Assembly (NCBI GenBank): GCA_021495925.1 | Contig: JAKEKT010000030.1 | Span: forward strand, 248,001 to 312,000 | Source of the DNA: Diplodia intermedia | Lineage: Eukaryota > Ascomycota > Dothideomycetes > Botryosphaeriales > Botryosphaeriaceae | Direction: 5' to 3' | Length of the DNA: 64,000 nucleotides | Shown: positions 1-10,454 of the stretch, in pieces | Layout of the letters: the number at the start of each line of letters is the position of its first letter | Position numbering within the stretch: the stretch's first letter is position 1 | The notes under the pieces: generated by a model | The model's database searches: none | The model's input: only the letters and a program-made list of their open reading frames with translations | What the model was told of the DNA's origin: nothing | Position numbers and translations under genes: made by a program

Positions 1-1266
1 TACTAGAGCGTCGCATCTGGCTACCAACTTGAATGATTGCTCAAACGATGCCCAAGAGACACTAACACGGTTCCGTCACATGCCCGGCCTGATCGCAAGG
101 CACCCGGCCTTATCATCTCATCCGATCTCGCTTGTATTCGGACACGCATGTTTGCCGCTTGTGTCACCCCATCTTCCCTTGACTTCTTCGTCTCGTTGAC
201 GCGTCTTAGTCGTCGCAGGCATATTCATCGTATAGCATTGGCCCGTTGGCGAAACCGTCAGAAAGAACACGACCGCTTTCCATTCGCTTACCTCACTCCA
301 AGCAGTTGCGCAGAAGGCCTGCTGATTTCCTCGGTGGCTTTCGTGGCACTCCTGCAGCTGTACCTCCTTCCATGTTTCAACGCCACCCAGCCAGATCGGC
401 GCTGAAGATAGCACCATTTCATTTTGCATTGTCCCAAGAAGTCCCATCCCGAATATAGGCCGGGTGCCAACATGCAGATGCGGCTCGGCTCTCGAGGCGC
501 GGCTTTGACTGTGCGGCTCTGCGTTTCAACCATTCCACCCCCGTCCAATCTCGCCCACGTTTCGAAACATGGCACCCGGCAGATAAACAGGCACGCGGTA
601 AATGCTGTTGCCTCCACGCCGGAGTATCCCGACCCCCCAGCCCGGTTCTCCTAATGCAGGTGATTATCTAGCGCCCTATTGCCGCGTGGCCATTGGAGGG
701 CCTTTTCTGATGGATGCATCCAGAACACGCTATCAAAACCACAATGCATCAACCGTCCTTTGACGTTCAACCAGCCAGCAGTAGTCGAAACGCTCCATCG
801 TGAAATTTCTTCGACGCCTGCCCGGACTTGTGAGCGCAGCAATGCTTCGGACGTTGTGCCTGGGCTGCAGGCCAGTCCGCGTCGCGCTCCAACGTACAAA
901 AGGGCGTCTGTATCCACCAGGCCTCCACCGTTACAGCTCCTTATTGTGGCTTTTTGGTCACCAGCCGGTCTCTGCATCCACGCTCCCTAAGTCGGCGCGC
1001 GTACTGTCATTAACGCCCACGAATCCCCCCCACCTTCCGCATAGGGTTCGCCTGCTTTTGCCTTTTGTTGCAGGTTCGTTGTCCAGAAGCAGTTACACGA
1101 ATCATTCGGGTTCCCACGTGGCGGTTTTGACGTCGGTGGCCTTGTTTCCGATATCGCCTACCTACGCGGTCCTCGGAGCCGGACTCGCCATAAGAACCAA
1201 GACATTGCCCAGCCTGCTTGGGGAAGAAAGTAAATTGATCTTCCCGGATCCTCACGGCTTCTTGTC
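1..1266. other. Intergenic, upstream of tyrosinase
   Basis: No gene is supported here. All open frames are short, overlap on both strands and lack any recognisable domain. The right end should contain the tyrosinase promoter and leader, but I see no clear TATA box. Confidence 0.5.
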
Positions 1267-2833
1267 ATGGCCTTGTTCAAGAGATTGTTCGCCGTGCTCG
1301 CGCTAGTGTCTCTCGCTTCGGCGACGTGCTCAAAGCCTCCGGTCCGAAAAGAATGGTAAGTGAGCATCACTCGGGTTGCCGAACCCGGCCCGCACGTCAC
1401 TCTGACAGTACGTCCTGTCAGGAGAACACTGTCCGACCATGAGAAGAAGTCCTACATTAGCGCAGTCAAGTGTCTCCAGGCCAAGAGCCCGAGGACGTCG
1501 TCGTACTTCTCTGGTGTCCGTACCCGGTATGACGACTTCGTGGCCGCGCACATCAACGCAACCGATTATGTTCACTTCGTCGTATGTACATTATTCCGAT
1601 CGCACAATGCCGGGTGCTAATTGTACCGTCTGACAGGGACACTTCCAACCGTACGTCAGCGAATCGCTGTTCTATTCTCATGAGACAAGGACACTTACCC
1701 GCACCATACAGTTGGCATCGGTATTATGTGGCTACCTACGAAAGAGCTCTCCGCGATGAGTGTGGTTGGACAGGCGGTCAGCCGTAAGTGAAAAGCCAAA
1801 GAGACTGAAGTGCGGAGACTAACTGGTTTTGGCAATAGATATTGGGGTCGGTCCATCCTTCACCACTCGTCGAACACAGAAATCAAGTCAGAGCTGACAA
1901 CAAGCTGCAGACTGGACGTTGGATGCCACAGAAGAAGACTTCCCGAAGGCACCCATCTTCGACGCGGTTACCGGCTTCGGCGGAAATGGATACTACATTG
2001 ACAGCAGCAACGATACGAGCGTGCGACTTCGCATCCCCGGCAAGACCGGCGGCGGTGCGTTCGCAGCCCGTACCTTTGGGTTGAGCAGAAGACTGACGTG
2101 GCTCCCAGGATGTGTGACCGACGGCCCGTTCCGAAACTACACGGTCAACATGGGTCCCAACAGTGCGTTCCCGTTTCCTTGATTTCGGCTGTGGTAGGTC
2201 GGGGCTGACGAAAGTAGACTCGACGGCGTACAACCCTCGCTGTCTCACGCGTGATTTCAGTCCTTGGCTCGCCTCGCAAAAGCTGAACATGACAGTGGTG
2301 GACAAGGCACTCGCGGGCAAGACGTTCCAGGAATTCGACGTTGCGGTCCAGGCACGGGTAGAAGTCGACGGGTTGACCTACCACGGAGGTGGACACCTAG
2401 GTGTTGGTGGCGAGCTGGGCGCGATTGGTGACTTGTACAGCAGCCCGTCGGATGTAAGCAGCCGCGTCGAGTCTCGACCATGCCGTATGCTGACCGGCTC
2501 GCAGCCCCTTTTCTTCTTTCACCATGCGAACATGGACCGCATCTGGTTTACGTGGGAAAGCCAAGGTATTCGACATAGCGCCAGCCAGTGTTCCCAGGCT
2601 GACAACCCCTAGATCTCGAGAGGCGCGTCAAGGACATCTCCGGACCCGACACGCAGTTTGCATACCCGTTCGATTTCTTCGGCGATGTTGCGTATCGCAA
2701 CGTCACACTGGACTATCAGATGCACTTCGGGGCGCTGTCGAACTCGACTTGGGTCAGAGTGGGCGATGTCATGGACATCCAAAGCGGCGTGCTCTGCTAC
2801 GGGTACGATGAGTTGTACGGATCCACACGATAA
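1267..2833 (+). CDS. Secreted short tyrosinase (polyphenol oxidase), 10 exons
   Basis: Type-3 copper enzyme that hydroxylates monophenols and oxidises o-diphenols to quinones. Exons: 1267-1355, 1422-1581, 1637-1650, 1712-1783, 1839-1846, 1911-2054, 2109-2162, 2215-2453, 2505-2565, 2613-2833, giving 353 aa. Residues 1-19 form a signal peptide (MALFKRLFAVLALVSLASA). CuA ligands are H73 (AAHINAT), H81 (YVHF) and H90 (PWHRYY), followed by PYWDWT. CuB has H237 and H241 (YHGGGH) and the FFHHANMDRIW motif at about 264-274. No long C-terminal lid domain is present, so this is the short secreted form. Exons 3 (14 nt) and 5 (8 nt) are micro-exons; without them GHFQPWHRYY and PYWDWT cannot be assembled. 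Same strand as the esterase and monooxygenase downstream. Identity is secure; exact borders of the micro-exons are inferred from phase and motif. Confidence 0.9.
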
Positions 2834-3509
2834 GCAATATTGGTAGTAATATGGAGGCGGCACGTTGTGGCTTGCTTGTCAGATGGTCTGGAGTGACGGC
2901 AGTGTGACGCAGCACAGTTGCACGAGCCGAGCAGCAGCGCGGGATGGAGTAGCTTACAGCGGAGAGGCTCAGGCCGACTGCGCCTTCCTTGGCCGGCGCT
3001 AGTACTTAGGTGTCGCTCCCCGTCGGCTTCTCGCTTTCCGCCCTCTGCATAACTTCAACGACACCCGACGCATCTCGGTACGGCAGCATCCCTGTCGCTG
3101 CTCACGCACGGTCCCGCTGTCATGAATGGCTCATCGCCCGTCATCGCCGCATCCGCAGCAATTGCCGGCTATCATCCTTACTTCGCGCTTTGTCTGAGAC
3201 GTACCACAACAATCGAGGCTTAAGCACGCCCTTTCATCCCAAGTCGATGCCCCAAAAACAAACAGTCAAGCTTTTCCAAAGCAGGGTTTGAATCATCCGT
3301 TCCAATGCTCCCGTCTCGTCGACACAGCATCTATCCTTTGAGGATCCAGCGCTAGTCGCTTGGCCTCAGCCCGCTGGTGGCACGGCATCCTGACTAGCTA
3401 GCCCAGTACACCTGAGTCGCACTTCCTATTCGCCCGACTGAAAGCGTGTATAAGTACCCGTGAATGTCATCTACACACTCTTCAAGCACCATCCCTTCAG
3501 TTGCTCGCC
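2834..3509. other. Intergenic, tyrosinase to esterase
   Basis: No coding region is supported. It holds the tyrosinase 3' flank and the esterase promoter, including a TATA-like site near 3448. Confidence 0.5.
3448..3455 (+). promoter_or_regulatory. TATA-like box of carboxylesterase
   Basis: The sequence GTATAAGT lies about 60 bp upstream of the esterase ATG at 3510, a usual core-promoter distance with a short leader. Seen by eye only. Confidence 0.45.
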
Positions 3510-5274
3510 ATGATGGGGCCAACCACTGCTGCCATCCTCTCGCTGGCCGCGCTCGCTTTATCAGCCTCCGCAGCCGATCCGCCATCTGCAGACCTAGGCT
3601 ACGTTACATACACAGGCTTCACCAACGAAACAGCCCAGATCAACTACTTCTACGGCATCCCATATGCTCAGCCGCCTCTGGGCAACCTGCGTTGGCGGGC
3701 GCCCAGGCCAATTGAAGCTTCGAACAACTTCACCGGTCAGGTTATCAACGCAACCTTGCCTCGGCCCATGTGCTATCAATCGGCACCGCCGTGGATGGTC
3801 GAGGCCCCTGGCCCCTCGTGGGGCCGCTATGGCCCAGACTATTTTTTCCAGAGCGTTCCGCAGTCCGAGGATTGCTTGGTGCTCAACGTCAAGGCTCCAC
3901 AAAACCCTACCGGCAGTTCGCTGCCCGTCTTTGTGCAGCTCCGTACGCATTTACCTCGGGCCCCTGCATGGATGTTCCTTGAAAGCTAACATGCCACACA
4001 GATGGCGGAGGATATGTCGTGGGATCTCCAGAACTCGTCTCACCAGGCGACGCAATCGTGCATAAGTCCAACGGTTTGTACTACAGTCGAAAGGCAATGT
4101 CGGATGCTGACGCTCCCCAGGAAGCCTCATCTACGTCGAGGTCCAGTACAGGCTCGGAGCTTTCGGGTTTTTGGCTGGATCCGAGGTCAAGGAGAACGGG
4201 GACCTGAATGTCGGCCTACTTGACCAAAGAGCTGCCCTCGACTGGGTGCAGCGGCATATCAAGGCCTTCGGCGGCGATCCCAGCCGGGTCACAATCTGGG
4301 GTGGTTCCGCAGGAGGCAGCAGTGTCACCCTCCAGCTGACCGCAGGCGGCGCTTTCGACCAGCCGCCTTTCTCCGCCGCCATCCCAGAGTATCCGTGGTG
4401 GATACCGATGCTGAGCGCAAGCACGCAAGAGCGGCAGTTCCGCACCGCGCTTCAAGTCACCAACTGCTCGGATTTGACGTGTCTCCGAGGACTTGAGACG
4501 TCGGATGTGCAATTCATCAACCAGCGGGTGCTGAATATGACGTATCCGGGCCCGCAGTATGGGTTTGGCAGCACCTACTGGGGTCCTGTCGTCGACGGCA
4601 AATTCATCCGTCAGCTTCCGGATCAGGAGTACAAGCAAGGCAACTTCCACAAAGTACCCATCCTTCTCGATCGCGAGGAATACGAAGGGTACATATTCTC
4701 GAACGACTCCATCACCACCCTGAGCGAAGCAACGACGGACGCGATGAACGTGTTTCCCTCGGCCGGCCCGTCGTTCTTCAGCCGCCTCAACCAGCTCTAC
4801 CCGCAGAGCGCGTACAACTCGACCTTTTTCCAGCGGCAGGCCTGGTTCGGGGACGTCATCATGAAGTGTCCCACGTACTACGTGGCGACGGCGTTCACCG
4901 ACATGGCATTCAACACGTCGGCCGTCTTCAAGCTCGTCTTCGCGGCGGGCTCGCAGCTGCACGGCTCCACGACGCCGTTCCTGTCGTCGAAATCCATCGA
5001 CTTCCCGGCGGCGAGCAACGCGACGCTCGCCGACATCATGTCGTCCTACTGGATCAGCTTCGCGACCACGCACGACCCGAACCCGTTGCGGGACTCGCGC
5101 GCGCCGTACTGGCCGTCTTACTCGAGCGGCGGGGCCGGCAGCGCTGCGGACGGGCAGAGCGTTGGGTTTAGCGTCCTGCGGGTGAGCGACAGGTCGATAG
5201 AAGTGCAGGCGGATCCGGACAATTCGGCAGCTTGCGACTTCTTCAGCTCACAGAGCCGTGTGGTCTCGGGTTGA
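3510..5274 (+). CDS. Secreted type-B carboxylesterase
   Basis: Alpha/beta-hydrolase of the carboxylesterase/lipase type-B family. Exons 3510-3942, 4002-4073 and 4121-5274 give 552 aa, the usual length. An N-terminal signal peptide (MMGPTTAAILSLAALALSASA) predicts secretion. Family motifs in order: YGIPYAQPPLGNLRW (about 50-64), SEDCLVLNV, oxyanion-hole HGGGYVVGSP at the exon 1/2 junction, and the nucleophile elbow TIWGGSAGGSS with Ser near residue 231. The residue before the Ser-flanking Gly/Ser is Gly, not the common Glu or Gln. The acid is probably the Glu in EEYEGYIF and the base the His in TTHDPNP. Several N-glycosylation sequons (NFT, NAT, NMT, NST) fit an extracellular protein. The ATG at 3510 is the first in frame. 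The substrate cannot be told from sequence; an ester of an aromatic compound is only a guess from its neighbours. Confidence 0.9.
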
Positions 5275-5693
5275 CGGGGAGGGTGGGGGTTGGACGTCTT
5301 ACTTCCTATTCAGTTTATTTTCCGCCGTACGCACGTAGTACATTTACCCGCTCTTAATTGAAATCTCACGCGGAGCTTGGAATCTTTCTGCCCCCACGGC
5401 GTGTTAAGTGGAGAAAAGCGAAAGCGGCAAACACTACCCCTGTCCGTGCTTATGCATGCAAGATAATACCCCGCGAAGCGCACAGGGAAGCGATTAGAAA
5501 GCCTTACGGCCAGGATTGGGGAAGCACAAAGGTTGGGCGTCCGGGCAGCCGCTAAATAGAGGCTGCACCCTCCGCCCGACGTGTTGGATGATATCCACTT
5601 TGCTGATACTTTGAAGGCTTCGTGCTACACCACGCTGTTCGCACCACACGGCTGCCACGTTCAAAACCAACAGCGACCGCATCTTCGACGACC
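5275..5693. other. Intergenic, promoter of FAD monooxygenase
   Basis: No gene is supported. A TAAATAGA element near 5551 lies about 140 bp upstream of the monooxygenase ATG and may be its TATA box. Confidence 0.4.
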
Positions 5694-7492
5694 ATGGGAA
5701 GTGTGAACGAGGACATATCCGTCATGGTGATTGGAGCCGGTATGAGAGGCCGCTCCGCCCCCTTTCTGGCTCCGCGTTTCAAACGACTGATTTTGCCCCG
5801 TCGGCATCTAGGATCTGGCGGACGGCTGATAGCCCAGGGTTTGCGGAAGGTAAGCAAGCGCGTATCATCCGAAAGTATAAAGGAAAAAAAAAAAAGGAAG
5901 GTCCGGATGGGCTGACCATCCCAACTCCTTCGTCCCGAAACAATGCAGACCGGGATTCCCTGCACCGTTTTCGAGCAGGACGAGAGCCTGGACCAGCGGT
6001 CGCGCGACTGGGACTTCGGCATCTACTGGGCGCAGACGCCGCTGGAGGCGTGCCTGCCCGCCGACGTGCGCGGCCGCATCCTCACGGCGCAGGTCGACGA
6101 CGTGGTGCCGTCGGCCGACGCCTTTTTCCCCATGTTCAACGCCGAGACAGGCGAGGTGCTGCACAAGGTGCCGACGCCGTACTACTTGCGGTTGCGTAGG
6201 AGAGAGTTCGCCAGGGTGATGGGGGCGGGCATTGATATTCGTGTAGGCTTCTCCTCTTTCGCCTCCCTCCTGTTTTCACCATTGGATGTCTACAATGTCT
6301 TTTTGTGTTTTGACATGCCCACCCTTGCTTTTACACCAGACTAACCAAACCGCCCTGCCGCGGCTCTTTTCGAACCCAAACAGTACGGGAAGCGTCTTGT
6401 CAACATCGACACGACCTCCGGGCCCGGCGTGACGGCGACGTTTGAGGACGGCACGCAGCATACGGCGACCATCCTCGTCGGTGCCGAGGGCGCGCACTCG
6501 TTCGTGCGAGAGTACCTACTGGGGCCGGACAAGGGCAAGGTGCTGCGCTCGCCCATTGTCATGGCGGTCGTGCTGTCCAAGCTGCCCGTCGAGAAGGCGC
6601 GCGAGCTGCGGGAGAAGCACCATCGCGTGTGCAGTCTGTTCCATCCGAGGGGCATTATGATGTGGATGGGCGGTAAGTGAACCTTTCTTCCCCCCTGATT
6701 CCCTCCAACCCCACTCCCCGGCCTCGAGATTCCAAGAGGATAATCGGAAATGCACAGTTCACGACGCCTACGGCAAGGGGGACAACCTCGCCGAGGTCGA
6801 GTACATCTTCCTGTGCAGCTGGCGGCAGACGGGGCCGGTCGACCTGCCCGACAGCCGGAGCATCATCCGCGCCATCAAGCAGCGCGCGCACGACTTCGCC
6901 CCACCCTTCGGCGGCGTCGCCGACGCCATCGACGAGGATCGCAAGGCGTGGGCCAACTACCTGCCGTACTGGCCGACCACGGGCTGGGAGGGCCATCCGG
7001 CCCGGGGCAAGGTGACGCTCGCGGGCGACGCGGCGCATCCGATGACGCCTCGTAAGTCGAAGTTTGATCCCGGAACCTCAGCCATCCATCCATCTCCTTC
7101 TTCTCGTCGCGGAAATGATATTCCTTCCTTTTTTGCCTTTGTCTTTGTGACTGACATGCGGGGGAAAAACAGACCGCGGCCAAGGGCTCAACAACGCCAT
7201 CCTCGACTGCGATCAGTTCGTCAAGCAGGTCGAGGCGATGCCAGAGCGCTCGGCGGCGGCACTGAGGGAGGCCGTCGTGCGGTACGAGGCGGAGATGGTG
7301 GGGCGCGGCAACGAGGCGGTGCTGAGCAGCCTCGAGAACTCGCTCATGGTGCACGACTGGGACCGGCTGATGCGGTCGCACATTGTCACGGTGGGCGTGG
7401 CCACGCAGAAGGTTGAGGACGAGAAGAAGGGGGCGGATGAGAGTGCCGGTGGCGGGGAAACGGCGAGGGGGCCCGAGGGGTTGGAGGCTTGA
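5694..7492 (+). CDS. FAD-dependent aromatic-ring-type monooxygenase
   Basis: Class A flavoprotein monooxygenase using NAD(P)H and O2. Exons 5694-5739, 5812-5849, 5949-6242, 6384-6672, 6758-7051 and 7173-7492 give 426 aa, the normal size for salicylate-hydroxylase-like enzymes. The N-terminal FAD dinucleotide fold is VMVIGAGSGG (about residues 10-19), joined across the first intron. The DG-type region ILVGAEGAHSFVR lies mid-protein, and the second FAD motif VTLAGDAAHPMTP (about 309-320) runs across the last intron into HRGQGLNNAI. There is no signal peptide or membrane segment, so it is probably cytosolic. It sits 420 bp downstream of the secreted esterase on the same strand. The lysine/glutamate-rich tail (KVEDEKKGADES) looks disordered. 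The substrate is unknown; the fold also serves in polyketide and terpenoid tailoring. Confidence 0.9.
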
Positions 7493-8521
7493 TGGAATGC
7501 GGAGAAGTGGATTGTTCATGTGTGGTCCAGGCTGGGCCGAAATTCGGACGAGAAGAAAGGGTGTGTTGGAATCGAACAGGAAATTGTATGTTCGGCTCGG
7601 CGCTGGCTGAAGGGCCATGCTGTGATTTGGAATTGGTGAGGGTCAGAGCATGGGATTCGTCTAGGCTCCTTGATGGCTTGACCGTTGCATCCGGACCGGA
7701 CCGCTTACCGGGCGGAAGGGGGTTCGGCACCTGCAGTAGAGCTGGCACGGCGTAAACTCGGATTGAGGATTGCGGAGTTGAGCTGGAAGTTGAGGATTTG
7801 TCATGTCAACGCGGAGAAAGCCCCGGATGCGGTTCTCCACGATGCGCGATTCGGTGTCAAGGGGCGGGGGATCGCTGACAATGGAAGGTACGCGATTGTG
7901 GAGGTGGTGCGGCTCCGGCCCAGGGCGTGCAACAATCCTTGGTTCCGGCGGGCTGGCGGAGATGGAGTCTCGTAAGTATGTCAGGTTGACGACGGCAATG
8001 AGAGACGATCAACGATGAGCCCGGGATTGGGGTAGGATCGGCTTCCAGAGCCACGGCCTCGGAGTTGGGCGGACATCTGATCATGGTGGGATCGTGAGGA
8101 GGGACGTCAGTACAGGCTGTAAAGTCAGGTGTTGCGAGAGAACAGTGGGACGGGGCGACGCGTGATGCTGACGCCAGGCGTGGGCCTCGCCGCTCGCTCT
8201 TGCTCTCCTTTGCGCCGACGTCCAGCCCCGCGCGCAACCGCTGCGTCGCGCGTCGCTCGTCGCTGCACCTCGGCTAGTGGCTGCGCCTCGACAACGGAGC
8301 GCATGCAGGGTCCCGGCACCATGATGGCTGGCGGCCTCTAGGGTGCGCTGCGATGCGGGGCCTGAGGTCGGGGTTTGGCCTTGGCCCCCAGACGCCCCAC
8401 TTCTCTCTGGATAGCCTGAGGTGTGCTGACTTCTGCTCTCGACCATGTTGGACGATGGATTTAAAGCGAGCCGGCGTGCCTCTCAGCTCCTCATCCATCC
8501 TCCCTTCCGCAGCAGTCCAAC
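7493..8521. other. Intergenic between monooxygenase and NTF2-like gene
   Basis: Open frames occur on both strands but none has a domain or coding signature. A GATTTAAAG element at about 8458 could be the TATA box of the next gene, about 60 bp upstream of its ATG. Confidence 0.4.
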
Positions 8522-9157
8522 ATGGCCCAGCCTATGTACACCCATATGGGTTCTCTCCCCTCCTCTCCCGACATGCCCGCTCTGCGCATTGCTCACGGCT
8601 ACCTGGCCGCCCTGGACAGCCTCGACTTCAACGCCCACGACCCCTCTGTTTTCTTCGCCGACAACGCCGCCTTCTTCGACTCCACAGCCAACATGTACCC
8701 ATCGTCCGACTCCATCTGGACCGCCATCAAATCCCGTTTCGGCGACTTCGCATTCATGCACCATCAGACATGCCTGACCCGAGTCTTCGGCCCAGACGTG
8801 CGCTCTCTCGGCCCGGGCGAGCGCCACGTTGTCAGCGTGCAGGCAATCATGCTCTGCCGGCTGAGGGACTGGGAGGAGGAAAGGATCATTGAGATCCCGC
8901 GCATGTTCGAATTCATCGTCGGCACTGTCGAAGAGCCTGCGCCTGACGAGGGCGTTGAGCCAGACGTCGACGCTGCACCGCGTCCGGCAAAGAGAGGCTA
9001 CCAGGGCCTTCACATCTACGAAGGGAAGGTGTGGTGGGACTCGGGAGTTCTTGCCAGAGCAATCGAGGAGAAGAAGAAAGAGGACGACCGGCGCAGGTTC
9101 CGCGAGATCATGACTTTGAACAACGGCTTTCTTGGCCAGAGACCCCGCGCCCGGTGA
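8522..9157 (+). CDS. SnoaL/NTF2-like domain protein
   Basis: Single-exon 211-aa protein. Residues about 18-135 read like a SnoaL/NTF2-like cone fold: an initial helix (RIAHGYLAALDSLDF), then ADNAAFFDS, a helix over KSRFGDFAFMHHQ, and beta strands VVSVQAIMLCRL and MFEFIVGTV. An acidic linker (EEPAPDEGVEPDVD) follows, then a C-terminal segment with GLHIYEGKVWWD and a charged helix rich in E, K and R. In this fold class members can be small enzymes or binding proteins, and I see no catalytic set that decides. It follows the FAD monooxygenase on the same strand, so a cyclase/isomerase-like or binding role in the same pathway is possible but unproven. Confidence 0.7.
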   Translation: MAQPMYTHMGSLPSSPDMPALRIAHGYLAALDSLDFNAHDPSVFFADNAAFFDSTANMYPSSDSIWTAIKSRFGDFAFMHHQTCLTRVFGPDVRSLGPGERHVVSVQAIMLCRLRDWEEERIIEIPRMFEFIVGTVEEPAPDEGVEPDVDAAPRPAKRGYQGLHIYEGKVWWDSGVLARAIEEKKKEDDRRRFREIMTLNNGFLGQRPRAR

Positions 9158-9309
9158 AGGGATAGACTGTAGGTGCCTCGCCGGATGCCATGTAGTGGCT
9201 TGCACTAATAGTGGTGAGCACAGAATCCACAGCGAATACCCCATGCAACCAGCGCAGCTTCCGTTCCTGGCGCTGCAAGTGGCGGGGCAAGAGCTCTCCG
9301 CGCGTGACA

Positions 9310-9316
9310 TATATAG
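9310..9316 (+). promoter_or_regulatory. TATA box of WW-domain gene
   Basis: TATATAG, about 115 bp upstream of the ATG at 9430, in the 270 bp gap after the NTF2-like gene. Confidence 0.45.
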
Positions 9317-9429
9317 GGCTCCCCACCCCATCGTCCATGGAGACGCATACAAGACGACTCTCCACCTTCGCATCTAAGCCTTCCTATTTCAACTGAACCG
9401 CCCTACCAATAGTAGCATTATCTCCGAAA

Positions 9430-10191
9430 ATGGCAGACCAACCGCCGTCCTCCGAAGTCGCACCAGCCACCACGGCCGCTGCTCCACTGGAGAAGCGCAG
9501 CGGAATACTCAGAGTGCGCAGTATGGAAGATGAGCTCCGCCCCCTCCCTGCCGGCTGGATCCGACAGCTCGATTACGAAACCGACCACCAGTTCTTCGTC
9601 GACACGCGCGCCAATCCGCCCCGATCCACCTGGCTTCACCCCTGGGACGACTGCGGATACCTCAACTCCATCCCGAAGGAAGAGCGCGAGGAAATCTTCA
9701 AACAGAACCTCCGCGAAATCGTATCAACAGACGCCGTCCCCGAGGAAAACGACGATGGCGACGACAGGGCCGACAAGGAAGCAGCTGCCAACGACGACGG
9801 AGAATTCCACGGGCTGCTCAAGCTAGGCCGACGTATCAAGAAACAGCGCCAGCAGGCCAAGGCGTTGCGCGCCCGGAACTCCGCGCGCAGAGCCCAGCTC
9901 ATCGAGGCACACCTGGCCACCCGCCGCGCCGCCTTGCATGCTATGCGGACAGGCGAGCCGCAGTTCCTGCGCAAGGACCGCGATGGGAAAGATGTCTTCA
10001 TTGTTCCGCCGTCCGGAATCGAGCTGCGGAAGCCGGTCCCGTTCGGCGCCCACGGTTACAACCCGTACGACAGTGGTGATCCCAACGCTCGGTTTTTGCG
10101 TCCACAGAAAAAGTGTAAGAGGTCGATGTATCGATATGGCGCTGCACCTATTACTTCTGCAACTCCTCCCCCCACCGGTGGCATTATGTAG
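9430..10191 (+). CDS. WW-domain protein with basic helical region
   Basis: Single-exon 253-aa protein. Residues 38-71 form a WW domain with the two signature tryptophans (W43 in PAGW, W68 in STWLHP), the aromatic pair FFVD and the terminal proline. WW domains bind proline-rich ligands. A glutamate/aspartate-rich stretch follows, then a strongly basic alanine/arginine/glutamine-rich segment (about 145-190: GRRIKKQRQQAKALRARN) likely to be a long helix or coiled coil. The C-terminal quarter is rich in Pro, Gly and Tyr. Comparable fungal proteins are uncharacterised; some WW/coiled-coil proteins act in RNA processing, which is only a suggestion here. No signal peptide or membrane segment. Confidence 0.85.
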   Translation: MADQPPSSEVAPATTAAAPLEKRSGILRVRSMEDELRPLPAGWIRQLDYETDHQFFVDTRANPPRSTWLHPWDDCGYLNSIPKEEREEIFKQNLREIVSTDAVPEENDDGDDRADKEAAANDDGEFHGLLKLGRRIKKQRQQAKALRARNSARRAQLIEAHLATRRAALHAMRTGEPQFLRKDRDGKDVFIVPPSGIELRKPVPFGAHGYNPYDSGDPNARFLRPQKKCKRSMYRYGAAPITSATPPPTGGIM

Positions 10192-10273
10192 TGCGGCTTG
10201 TTCTCGTGGGACATGTTGGCTGACATGGCTGTTGGGATTTGGGGGATGTCCGGGGAGTAATAGACGGCCTACG

Positions 10274-10330
10274 AGGAACGGTTTATTATGAATTTGATAC
10301 CCTATAATCCAAGACTCATTCGATCACATG
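10274..10330. repeat. Direct repeat, copy 1
   Basis: First copy of a near-identical ~57 bp direct repeat that begins AGGAACGG(T/C)TTATTATG and ends CATTCGATCACATG. It differs from copy 2 mainly around the middle (CCTATAA versus TCGTACAG). It lies about 80 bp after the WW-gene stop, so it may be in the 3' UTR. Confidence 0.85.
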
Positions 10331-10396
10331 GGTCCATACTTCGTCCAGTTTCCCCCTTGTCAATACTGCCGTGATTGGGAGGATGTGCACGGCGTA

Positions 10397-10454
10397 AGGA
10401 ACGGCTTATTATGAATTTGATACTCGTACAGTCCAAGACTCATTCGATCACATG
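10397..10454. repeat. Direct repeat, copy 2
   Basis: Second copy, about 123 bp from copy 1 start to start, same orientation. The flanks also share a GGGAGGATGT/GGGGGATGT segment, so the duplicated unit may be longer and partly diverged. Confidence 0.85.
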
